Shown here piece after piece: positions 1 through 7,319 of a stretch of 11,902 nt of DNA. The stretch covers positions 1 through 11,902 of the forward strand of contig USEZ01000046.1 of NCBI GenBank assembly GCA_900553775.1, in the 5' to 3' direction. How positions within the stretch are numbered: position 1 is the stretch's first letter; each line of letters starts with the position of its first letter. Source of the stretch: an uncultured Slackia sp. GTDB lineage: Bacteria > Actinomycetota > Coriobacteriia > Coriobacteriales > Eggerthellaceae. A program made the translations under genes and the position numbers. Under the pieces are notes generated by a model. That model had not been told where the DNA came from. It saw nothing but the letters and a program-made list of their open reading frames with translations, and did no database searches.

Positions 1-641
1 TGGGCGAAGAGACCCTGCGGTGCATAGCGCCCCAGACCGATCGCCATGCCTGCCGTGAACAGCACCAGGCCGGCTGCGCAAAAACGTCGCGAAGTCGATT
101 CCAGGACATCGAGCGACGGCATGGAGACATGCAGGAGCGCATCGTCGCGCCGCCTCATGAGATGCAGCTGATACAAAACCATGCCCGAAGCCGCCGCGGC
201 GATGGCGAAACACGAAAGCGATGCGAGAAACGCCGTGATATGCAAGGCGAGAACGGGCCAGCGGTCATACGCCCCCGTTTGATGAACGGCCCCGTTGCAG
301 GCTGCCGAAACCGCATGGGAAAACAAGATGAGCATCGCTGCTATGAACGCCGATACGGCGAGATAACCCTGGGGGCGCCTGCATGCCACGAGCACCGCCA
401 GCGACACCGTGGAAAGCACCCAGGAAGCAAGCATGATGACGTTGGAACCCTCCAGAACGGTTCCCGACGAAGCCGCCGAATCTATGCCGATCGAGGCGGA
501 ATGCAGCAGAAAAGCCGCGAGGAAGGCGAGGCGCGCGATCAGGGGACGGCGCGCAAACCCCTTGACGCTCTCATGCGCGAAGCAGCCTCCGGCCCATCCG
601 TATAAGACGGCGCTTGCCATCGAGATGACGAACGAAGACAT
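1..641 (-). CDS. CcsA/HemX-like cytochrome c assembly membrane protein, N-terminal part (runs off left edge)
   Basis: Reading leftwards from ATG at 641 there is an open frame of 213 codons with no stop before the window edge, so the C-terminal part is missing. The translation begins MSSFVISMASAVLYGW and shows about six hydrophobic membrane segments (roughly residues 2-22, 36-58, 66-88, 94-115, 127-155 and 180-200). The segment with LHITAFLASLSCFAIAAAASG followed by a Tyr-Gln-Leu and a basic patch, and then a P-S-L-D-V-L-E stretch before another membrane helix, is the pattern of the CcsA/ResC/HemX family. That family handles haem for cytochrome c maturation or haem synthesis. An AAGGAG ribosome site lies 4 bases before the ATG. 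It is separated from the upstream minus-strand genes by a terminator, so it is probably its own unit. A multihaem cytochrome operon to the left is a guess. Family call fairly sure, exact role not. Confidence 0.78.
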   Translation of the reverse strand, partial: MSSFVISMASAVLYGWAGGCFAHESVKGFARRPLIARLAFLAAFLLHSASIGIDSAASSGTVLEGSNVIMLASWVLSTVSLAVLVACRRPQGYLAVSAFIAAMLILFSHAVSAACNGAVHQTGAYDRWPVLALHITAFLASLSCFAIAAAASGMVLYQLHLMRRRDDALLHVSMPSLDVLESTSRRFCAAGLVLFTAGMAIGLGRYAPQGLFA

Positions 642-659
642 GGGGCTCCTTTACGGTTT

Positions 660-685
660 TCAGCGTCAGGAATTCATAACGCTGA
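660..685. repeat. Short inverted repeat upstream of the ccsA-like gene
   Basis: TCAGCG (660-665) and CGCTGA (680-685) form a 6-bp inverted repeat around a 14-base AT-richer centre, about 20 bases before the start of the leftward ccsA-like gene. It could be an operator or leader hairpin. The rest of the 642-867 gap holds no gene I can support. I see no convincing -35/-10 pair. Confidence 0.3.
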
Positions 686-867
686 CATAGGGTAAAGGAA
701 TCCGCCGAAGCGCGGTATAGCCCGAACGGACTAATCCGCGCAGCCCTCCCGAAATGCACGGAGATATCCCTGTCCTGCGTTTTTCATACCAAGCTGCACA
801 AGAAGACGGTTCGAGACCGCGCGATACGCGAAAGCCTTACCGCCCTCTGCCACGCCATCGCTCCCCG

Positions 868-908
868 AAAAACGCACGGGACTGGAAAGCAGACGCCTTC
901 CAGTCCCG
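868..908 (-). terminator. Intrinsic terminator after the LuxR-type HTH gene
   Basis: On the minus strand an 11-bp perfect stem (arms 908-898 and 887-877, starting CGGGACTGGAA) encloses a 10-base loop and is followed by TGCGTTTTTC, with five Ts at 872-868. It lies 33 bases beyond the stop of the HTH gene and ends the LysR / ABC-F / HTH direction of transcription before the ccsA-like gene. Confidence 0.82.
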
Positions 909-941
909 CCATCAAGATGTTCCGTTGGAACACGCGCGCCG

Positions 942-1166
942 TCAGCGAGGGGCCAAGATCCCCGATTCGAAGCCGTAGGTCACGAGTGCGGCACGATTGC
1001 CGCATCCCGTCTTAGCCGCCATATTGGCGAGATGCACCTTGACCGTCTGTTCCGAAAGCGCCAAGCGCGCAGCGACGCCTTTATTGGAAAGGCCGCGCGC
1101 AATGTAGTAAAGGATCTGCTGCTCGCGAACCGTCAACGCACCGTTTCCATCGATAGCCAAGATCAT
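942..1166 (-). CDS. Stand-alone LuxR/GerE-type helix-turn-helix protein
   Basis: A 74-residue protein made almost entirely of one LuxR-type HTH domain. L-T-V-R-E-Q-Q-I-L opens it, followed by a helix with ARGLSNKGVAARLALSEQTV and then K-V-H-L-A-N-M for the recognition helix, ending in a short GFESGILAPR tail. There is no receiver domain and no membrane domain, unlike the response regulators and the 12-helix LuxR proteins common in Eggerthellaceae. GerE of Bacillus is a known DNA-binding regulator of about this size, so a functional mini-regulator is plausible. The start ATG at 1166 follows a GAGGGAA-like ribosome site. It sits 18 bases after the ABC-F stop and in the same reading frame, so it must be co-transcribed. 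It could instead be the surviving end of a larger regulator. Target unknown. Confidence 0.75.
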   Translation of the reverse strand: MILAIDGNGALTVREQQILYYIARGLSNKGVAARLALSEQTVKVHLANMAAKTGCGNRAALVTYGFESGILAPR

Positions 1167-1184
1167 AGCCGTTCCCTCGCGTTC

Positions 1185-3014
1185 TTATTCGAGGCCCAGT
1201 TTGTCGGCGAGCTCGAGCCATTCGTCCTCGAGCTCCTCTTTCGCCGCGCGCAGCTCGACGAGCTCGGCCTGAAGCTCACCCAGGCGGACGAAATCCGTCG
1301 GATCGGCCGCATCCATCTCCGCCTGCTTGTCGTCGATCCGCTTCGAGGCGGTGCCCATCTTCTTGTCGAGGCTCGCCAGGCGCTTTTTCATCTCGCGCAG
1401 TTCGGCGTTGCTGTAGGCCGAAGTCGCAGCGGGTTTCTCCTCATGCGCCCGGGAAGCGCCCGCCTGCCCCGTCACGTCGGCGAACGTGCGGCCCGCGGCC
1501 TGCGCCGCATCGCGTTCGGCCAAAAGCTCGAGGTATTCGTCCACGCCGCGCGGACAATGGCGGATCTTGCCGTCGATCAGGGCGTACTGGTCGTCGGTCA
1601 CACGCTCCATGAGATACCGGTCGTGCGTCACCATGACGAGCGTGCCCGCCCATGTGTCGAGCAGATCCTCCAGCACGGCGAGCATGTCGGTATCGAGGTC
1701 GTTGCCGGGCTCGTCGAGAATGAGCACGTTGGGTTCGTCAAGGAGGATGAGCAGCAGCTGGAGCCTGCGCTTCTGACCGCCCGACAAATCGCACACGCGC
1801 GTATACAGATGCTTCGAGGAAAAGCCCAGGCGCTCGAGCAGCTTGGCGGGCGTGGTCTCCTTGCCGTCCACCACCACGCGCGTGCGATAGCGCGACAGCA
1901 CCTCGGTCACGCGGTATTTGCTCATTTCCTCCAGTTCGTCCAAGCGCTGCGAAAGCACGGCGAATTTCACCGTCTTGCCGATCTTCACGAATCCCGCATC
2001 GGGCTTGATCGCACCTTGCACGATTTTAAGAAGCGTGGTCTTGCCTGCGCCGTTTTCGCCCAGAATGCCCACGCGATCGCCCGGCCCCACGGTCCAATCG
2101 ACGTTGTCGAGCACCGTTTTGTCGCCGAAGCGTTCGCTCACGCGCGTCAAGCTCACGCACTGCTTGCCCAAACGCTGCATGGCCATGGCGCGAAGTTCCA
2201 GCGTATTGCGCACGGGCGGCTCGCCTGCGATGAGCTCTTGGGCGAGGGCCATGTGGAACTTCGGCTTGGTGGAGCGCGCACGCGCGCCGCGCGAAAGCCA
2301 GGCAAGCTCTTTGCGCATGAGGTTCTTGCGCTTCTGCTCGGTCACCTGCGCCACGCGATCGCGTTCGACGCGCTGCAGCACATAGGCGGAATATCCGCCC
2401 TCGAAAGGATCGACCGCGCCGTCGTGCACCTCCCACATGGCATTGGCGACTTCGTCCAGGAACCATCGGTCGTGCGTCACGGTGAGAAGCGCTCCCGCGC
2501 CCTTGGGCCAGCGCCTGTTCAAATACGATGCCAGCCAGGCGATCGCATGCATGTCGAGATGGTTCGTCGGCTCGTCGAGCATGAGCACGTCCCAGTCGCC
2601 GATCAAAAGACGGGCCAGATCGACGCGGCGGCGTTGTCCGCCCGAAAGCGTTCCCACCTGCGCATGCCAATCGATGTCGGCGATCAGCGCCGCGATGACC
2701 TCGCGCACGCGCGCATCGCCCGCCCATACGTATTCGGGCACATCGCCCACCACGGCATGCTCGACCGTGGCCGCATCGTCAAGGGCGTCGCGCTGGGAAA
2801 GCATGCCGATACGCAGGCCGCGCGTACGGCGGACCAGCCCCTCTTCGGGCTCCACCGAGCCCGCGAGCACGCCGAGCAACGTCGATTTGCCATCGCCGTT
2901 CTGCCCCACGATGCCGATGCGGTCGCCTTCGTGCACGCCGAGCGTCACGTCGTCGAGAACCTTCTTCGTCGGATATTCGAGATGGACGCCTTCGCATCCG
3001 AACAGAAATGCCAC
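1185..3014 (-). CDS. ABC-F family ATPase (Uup-like, two nucleotide-binding domains)
   Basis: A 609-residue protein with duplicated ABC ATPase domains and no membrane segment. The first domain has Walker A GQNGDGKST (37-45), signature LSGGQ (123-127) and Walker B ending in DEPTNHLD (147-154). The second has GENGAGKTT (319-327), LSGGQ (410-414) and DEPGNDLD (434-441). The linker contains LAWLSRGARARSTKPK (about 237-252), a hallmark of Uup-type ABC-F proteins, and residues about 540-609 are a charged coiled-coil like the Uup C-terminus. ABC-F proteins act on the ribosome as translation factors or antibiotic-protection proteins. Uup types are mostly housekeeping, so resistance is not implied. Start is GTG at 3014. 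A TAGAAT -10-like hexamer lies at 3062-3057 without a good -35. The Gly in place of the usual Thr in the second DEPTNDLD motif is mildly odd. Confidence 0.94.
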   Translation of the reverse strand: MAFLFGCEGVHLEYPTKKVLDDVTLGVHEGDRIGIVGQNGDGKSTLLGVLAGSVEPEEGLVRRTRGLRIGMLSQRDALDDAATVEHAVVGDVPEYVWAGDARVREVIAALIADIDWHAQVGTLSGGQRRRVDLARLLIGDWDVLMLDEPTNHLDMHAIAWLASYLNRRWPKGAGALLTVTHDRWFLDEVANAMWEVHDGAVDPFEGGYSAYVLQRVERDRVAQVTEQKRKNLMRKELAWLSRGARARSTKPKFHMALAQELIAGEPPVRNTLELRAMAMQRLGKQCVSLTRVSERFGDKTVLDNVDWTVGPGDRVGILGENGAGKTTLLKIVQGAIKPDAGFVKIGKTVKFAVLSQRLDELEEMSKYRVTEVLSRYRTRVVVDGKETTPAKLLERLGFSSKHLYTRVCDLSGGQKRRLQLLLILLDEPNVLILDEPGNDLDTDMLAVLEDLLDTWAGTLVMVTHDRYLMERVTDDQYALIDGKIRHCPRGVDEYLELLAERDAAQAAGRTFADVTGQAGASRAHEEKPAATSAYSNAELREMKKRLASLDKKMGTASKRIDDKQAEMDAADPTDFVRLGELQAELVELRAAKEELEDEWLELADKLGLE

Positions 3015-3094
3015 CTGTCTTCGCCGACCTTTCTTCCTTCGTTGGGTATCCGCGCCATTCTACCGGGCGCGCGCGACGCGCCGTTGCGAAACGC

Positions 3095-3114
3095 CCGCGC
3101 CGGCAAGGGCGCGG
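3095..3114 (-). terminator. Possible weak terminator hairpin after the lysR gene
   Basis: On the minus strand CCGCGCC (3114-3108), a six-base loop and GGCGCGG (3101-3095) form a very GC-rich 7-bp stem, followed by GCGTTTCG. The T run is only three bases, so termination would be partial. It lies 26 bases beyond the lysR stop, in the 125-base gap before the ABC-F start. Confidence 0.3.
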
Positions 3115-3139
3115 CCCCTCCTCTTTCGCCCGTCATCGC

Positions 3140-4054
3140 TCAGTTCGCTTCGCCCAGGCCCGCCCGCAATGCCTCGAGAGCGGCCTCGACGTTCTCGTTT
3201 TCCGTATCGGGACGATACACCAGCCCTGTGCGCATCGCGATCGGCTCGCCGTCCAACGTGTCTTTCACCACGTAGCCGTCGCGCACGCCGAAATACAGAT
3301 CGACCATGCGCGACATGCACAAAAGCACGCTTTCTTTCAGGTCGACGATTTCCATGTTGACCATGCTTTCCACAGGCAGCAGCTTCACATTGGGGTTGCA
3401 GCCCTTCCCCAGAATGGCGCGGATGATGGTTTTCCAGTAGCCGAACTCGCTTGCGCTCAGCACGACGAATTCGGCTTTTTCGAGCGATTCCCGCGTCAAA
3501 GGCTTCGATGCGAGCGGATTGTCGGAGCGCATGGCGACCGAGCACCTGTCGTAGCCGATCGGTTCGTAGGCAAGGCCCAGCTTGTCGGCCTCGGCGTGCA
3601 GCAGCCTGTGCTCCTCGACATCGTAGGTCACCATGATATCGACCTCGTTTTGCGCGAAACGGCACATCAGAGGCTGCCCCCATTCGTACAAAACGAACTC
3701 GTACGGCTTGTCGCACAGGCGCGCAAGGGCCTGCCTCGATTCGCGAAACATCATATGGACATGGATGCGCGCCGGATCGCAGATGCGCTCGCGCGCCGAT
3801 GCGATGGCCCTGCATTCCTCCATCGCCGAGCCCAAAACCATCAGCGCCGACTGGGCGGCATCGAGAAACACCAGGCCTTCGGGCGTAAGGGCGTTGTTCC
3901 GCTCGCGGTCTACCAGCAAACACCCCACTTCTTCCTCGAGAGCCTTCACGTGGTTGCTCAATGCGGGCTAGGAAACATACAGCCGCCGCGCGGCCTCCCT
4001 GAAGCACCCCGATTGCGCCAAAACCACGAATTCACGCATATGGCTCGTTTTCAC
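3140..4054 (-). pseudogene. LysR-type transcriptional regulator interrupted by an amber codon
   Basis: The reading frame from GTG at 4054 to TGA at 3140 codes for a full-length LysR-type regulator of about 304 residues, but codon 29 is TAG (3970-3968). The N-terminus MKTSHMREFVVLAQSGCF followed by R-E-A-A-R-R-L-Y-V-S, stop, P-A-L-S-N-H-V-K-A-L-E is an ordinary LysR winged-helix domain. The expected residue at the stop is Gln, as in the common S-Q-P-A-L-S motif, so one C-to-T change (CAG to TAG) explains it. The rest is the effector-binding domain, with no further lesion. An AGGGGAGG ribosome site (4073-4066) lies 11 bases before the GTG. Restarting at TTG 3961 would lose half of the HTH. The gene is divergent from the molybdoenzyme module, the classical position for its regulator. 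TAG is a normal stop for several neighbours, so recoding is unlikely. Confidence 0.9.
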
Positions 4055-4239
4055 GACGGCATCCGCCTCCCCTGAGCTGATTACGTTTCGTTATCGCTTC
4101 ATCATAATTTATCGCACCTTGCGAGAAAACGCCATCGGGCGATGCCGACACCCTTTCAAGGCATGGCGCGCGGCGCCATTACCCTACATCGAAGTGCCTG
4201 AAGAAGGGCACGGAAACGCAAACGAAGAAGGGGGAATCC
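4055..4239. promoter_or_regulatory. Divergent control region between lysR and the molybdoenzyme operon
   Basis: This 185-base gap must carry both promoters. It contains an AT-rich core at about 4081-4112. CATAAT (4103-4108) could be a plus-strand -10, and TATGAT on the minus strand (4106-4101) could be the lysR -10, so the two would overlap. TTATCGC occurs twice as a direct repeat (4091-4097 and 4109-4115), ATAA-T-TTAT (4104-4112) is a perfect inverted repeat, and CATCG-GG-CGATG (4133-4144) is a second one. Any of these could be a regulator site. No -35 is convincing. The catalytic gene has an AGGGGG ribosome site just before its ATG. Confidence 0.42.
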
Positions 4240-6676
4240 ATGCAGACCGAAGGAAAGGGCGTATTGGGCGCAAGCCTGAAACGCCGCAGCTTCCTGAAAG
4301 CGTCGGCCGCCGCCGTCGCCGCAGGCGCCGCCCTGCAGACGCCGGGCATGCTGACGAAGGCGTACGCCGACAAACACGAAGAGGCCGCGCGTCCCGAAGA
4401 AATCATCACGCCCGGCACGTGCCGCGGCGGATGCGGCGCCGGCTGCCAGATGAACGTGCATGTGCGCGACGGCAAGATCGTCAAGACATCGCGCCGCCAG
4501 CAGACCGATAAAAACGTCACCCGCGTCTGCAACAAAGGCGTCACCCATGCGCTGCGCGTTTACGGAGAAGACCGCATCAAATACCCCATGAAGCGCATCG
4601 GCGAACGCGGCGAAGGCAAGTGGGAGCAGATCAGTTGGGACGAGGCGATCGACACCATCGTCTCGAAATGGAAGGAGGTCGCCGAAAAACACGGACCTGC
4701 CGCGAACGCCTTCCTGGCGGGTTCGGGAAACATCTCTCCCGACTCGCATCACGGCAAACGCCTGCGTGCGGCCATGGGGGCCACGATGGATGCTCGACGC
4801 CGCCCAAGACCGCGTCTTCTACGCCGCAATGCCGCCGATCGTCGGCAACGCCAAAGGCCAAGGCGGATGCGGACGTTGGGATTATTTCAACGCCAAACAT
4901 CTGATCCTGTGGGGCTATAACCCCGCGGAATCCGACGGCCAGAACTTCCATTGGATCTTGCAGGCGCAAACCGACCATGGCGCCGACGTCATCAACATCG
5001 ACCCCAATTACACCACGAGCGTCTCGAAAGCGGACCGATGGATGCCTATCCGCCCCAGCACCGACGGCGCCCTGGCGCTCGGCGTCGCGAACGTCTTGGT
5101 GGAAGAAGGTCTCGTCGACGAAGAGTTCGTCCGCTCCAAGACCTGCGGTCCTTTGCTGGTGAAAGACTCCGACGGAAAATACCTTCGCCTGAGCGACCTC
5201 GGCCGCGCGCAGGCGGGAACCCCGGAAGACAAACCCGTGGCGGCAGACGAAGACGGCACGATCGACACCCTGGACAACCTTGCCGCACCCGCGCTGCAAG
5301 GCACCCGCGAAGTCGAAGGCCATGCCGTGAAAACCGCCTACGAGCTTTTGCTCGAACGCGTTTCCGAATGGACCCTCGAAAAGACCTCCGAACTGTGCGA
5401 CGTTCCCGTCGATACCATCGTCGAGCTCGCTCATATCATGGTGGACGGCCCCGTCTCCATGAACATCGGCCTCGGCCTCGACCATGTGACCAACGGCATG
5501 GGCACGTTCAACGCCATCATGGCCCTATGCATGCTCGCCGGCCAGTTCTGCAAGCTCGGCAACACGGGCAAAGGCTTCTTCCGCGGAGAAATCGCCGCAG
5601 GCTGGATGCCGTACGCCCTGGCCAACCCGAAAGGCGCGCCGGGCGGTCCGACGTTTTACTCGCCCGCCCTGCTCAACTGCATGGATTCCGGAAAATACGG
5701 CGATATCGACATCAACATCAAAACCCTCTATATCTGGGACCACAATCTGTTCGGCACCCAGGTGGGCGGCGTGAAGTGGCGCAAGTTCTTCGAAGAAGTC
5801 GAGCTGCTCGTGGTTGCCGACGTCGTGATGACCAGCACGGCCGAATACGCCGATATCGTCTTGCCCGTCTGCCACTATTTCGAATGCGAAAGCGCCTCGG
5901 GCGACGACACCCGCTACGTGTTCTACAGCGCCAAGGCGGCCGAGCCGCTCTACGAGTCCAAAAGCGACTTCGAGATCTTCAAGATCTTCTTCGAGAAGAT
6001 GGGATTGCAGGAATACGACTTCGAAACGCTCGACGACCTGTACGACGCGGTGTTAGACAATCCGGTGGCAAAGGCGAACAACCTCACCTGGCAGCGCGTG
6101 AAAGAAGAAGAGGCCGTGCTGACGTTCAAGCCCGACCAGCGCGTATTCGGCGAAGAAGGAAAATTCGACACCCCTACGGGACGCCTTGAGTTCTATCACG
6201 AGAACATCGTGCTCGACACCGATTACGGCCAAGAGGTCGACTTCGAGAAAGAGCGCCTGCCGTATTGGGAGCCGCCCATGGAGGCCTGGGAAGACAATCC
6301 GCTGTTCGAGCAATACCCGCTGCTGTTCACCTCGGAGCGCAACAAGTTCAAGATCCACACCCAATATACCCGCGTGCCTTGGCTGCTCGAGCTCGAAGAC
6401 GAGCCGTACGTATACGCCAACCCCGCCGATTGCAAGGCGCGCGGCATCGAAGACAACGATTACGTGCGTATCTTCAACGACCGCGGCACCTGCACCCTGC
6501 GCGTCCAGTACAACGAGGGCACGCGTCCGGGCATGGTGGTCATCGACCACGGCTGGGACCAAAACCAGTTCGTCGAGGGTTTCTACTGCGACCTTCTAGG
6601 CCACAACGTAACTCCGACGGTCGCCAACAGCTACTACTTCGACACGCTCATCCAGATGGAGAAAGCCGATATCTAG
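4240..6676 (+). pseudogene. Molybdopterin oxidoreductase catalytic subunit (DMSO reductase family), frameshifted
   Basis: Two overlapping frames make one DmsA-like enzyme. The first (ATG 4240) gives a Tat signal with RRSFLK at residues 15-20, then C61-x3-C65-x3-C69-x27-C97, the binding pattern for the [4Fe-4S] cluster, and is in register to about residue 182. The second carries the rest to TAG at 6676, including the ILWGYNPAESD and INIDPNYTTSVSKADRW segments typical of the MGD-binding domains, and a C-terminal dinucleotide-binding domain around GIEDNDYVRIFNDRGT. The frame changes near 4775-4792, where GATG is tandemly repeated. Removing one copy restores an 810-residue protein reading G-A-T-M-L-D-A-A-Q. 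As it stands, translation yields 226 residues, the last about 43 foreign. The enzyme would act outside the membrane, reducing or oxidising an unidentified substrate with the two following subunits. Eggerthellaceae use this family for S- and N-oxides and catechol dehydroxylation. Confidence 0.92.
4785..4792 (+). repeat. GATG tandem duplication at the frameshift
   Basis: GATGGATG at 4785-4792 sits exactly where the reading frame of the catalytic subunit changes. Deleting one four-base copy rejoins the frames with no odd residues. A one-base gain in the G5 run at 4776-4780 would also rejoin them (giving M-G-P-R-W-M-L-D), so the duplication is the preferred but not the only explanation. Confidence 0.55.
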
Positions 6677-6692
6677 AAAGGGGGCCTGTTCC

Positions 6693-7310
6693 ATGCGCTA
6701 TGGAATGGCCATCGACCTGAAACGATGCTTCTGTTGCACCGAATGCATGACGGTCTGCAAATCGAATAACAATCTGCCCAACGGCATGTGGTGGAATCGC
6801 GTGCTCACCGAAGGCGGCGCGCACCCCGACACCCCGAGCGGCACCTATCTCCATGTGAAAATGCAGCACTACCCCGTAAGCTGCCAGCACTGCGCCAACC
6901 CCGCCTGCGCCAAAGCCTGCCTGGTGGGCGCCACCTGGCGCGACGAAGAGACGGGCATCGTGATGCAGGACGCGTCCAAATGCATCGGATGCCGCATGTG
7001 CATGGGCGCCTGCCCCTACGACGTGCGCACGTTCAATTGGGAAGAACCCGCCTATGCCGTCGATTTCCCCTTGGGCGATTTCGACGCGCCCAAGCATGAA
7101 GCGGGCACCGTGGAGAAATGCACGTTCTGCTTCAACCGCATCAAGCGCGGCGAGATGCCCGCATGCATGGAGCATTGCCCGGGCCGCGCCCGCTACTGGG
7201 GCGACCTCGACGATCCCGACAGCGAGATTTCGCGCGCTATCGAGGGCCGCACCATCGTGCGCCTGCTGGAAGACAAAGGCACGGACCCGTCCGTGTTCTA
7301 CCTGACATAA
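6693..7310 (+). CDS. Four-cluster 4Fe-4S electron-transfer subunit (DmsB/NrfC/PhsB-like)
   Basis: A 205-residue soluble ferredoxin-type subunit, intact and of normal length for the family. Sixteen cysteines in four groups bind four [4Fe-4S] clusters: C12/C15/C18/C22, C64/C67/C72/C76, C97/C100/C103/C107 (CIGCRMCMGACP) and C143/C146/C158/C162. C14 is an extra cysteine in the first group. There is no signal peptide, as expected for a subunit exported together with its Tat-bearing partner. It would pass electrons between the NrfD-like anchor and the molybdenum enzyme. It starts 16 bases after the catalytic-subunit stop with AAAGGGGG as ribosome site, and its TAA stop overlaps the ribosome site of the next gene. 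The operon structure and translational coupling are seen directly. The exact partner substrate is not known. Confidence 0.95.
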   Translation: MRYGMAIDLKRCFCCTECMTVCKSNNNLPNGMWWNRVLTEGGAHPDTPSGTYLHVKMQHYPVSCQHCANPACAKACLVGATWRDEETGIVMQDASKCIGCRMCMGACPYDVRTFNWEEPAYAVDFPLGDFDAPKHEAGTVEKCTFCFNRIKRGEMPACMEHCPGRARYWGDLDDPDSEISRAIEGRTIVRLLEDKGTDPSVFYLT

Positions 7311-7319
7311 GGAGATGCA

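Noticed and set aside
129..605. Plus-strand open frames opposite the ccsA-like gene
   Set aside because: The minus strand gives a coherent membrane protein with family motifs and a ribosome site, while the plus-strand frames are Arg-rich and lack any motif.
1032..3275. A 747-codon plus-strand open frame opposite the ABC-F gene
   Set aside because: It is antisense to a clear ABC-F gene, is very rich in His, Arg and Ala without any domain, and is the usual shadow frame of a GC-rich gene.
3968..3970. TAG recoding (pyrrolysine or genetic-code change) in lysR
   Set aside because: TAG ends at least four neighbouring genes, and the position calls for Gln in a DNA-binding helix, not an unusual residue.
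4785..4792. Programmed ribosomal frameshifting in the catalytic subunit
   Set aside because: There is no slippery heptamer or stop-adjacent shift site, and this enzyme family is not known to use one. A tandem duplication or other indel explains it better.
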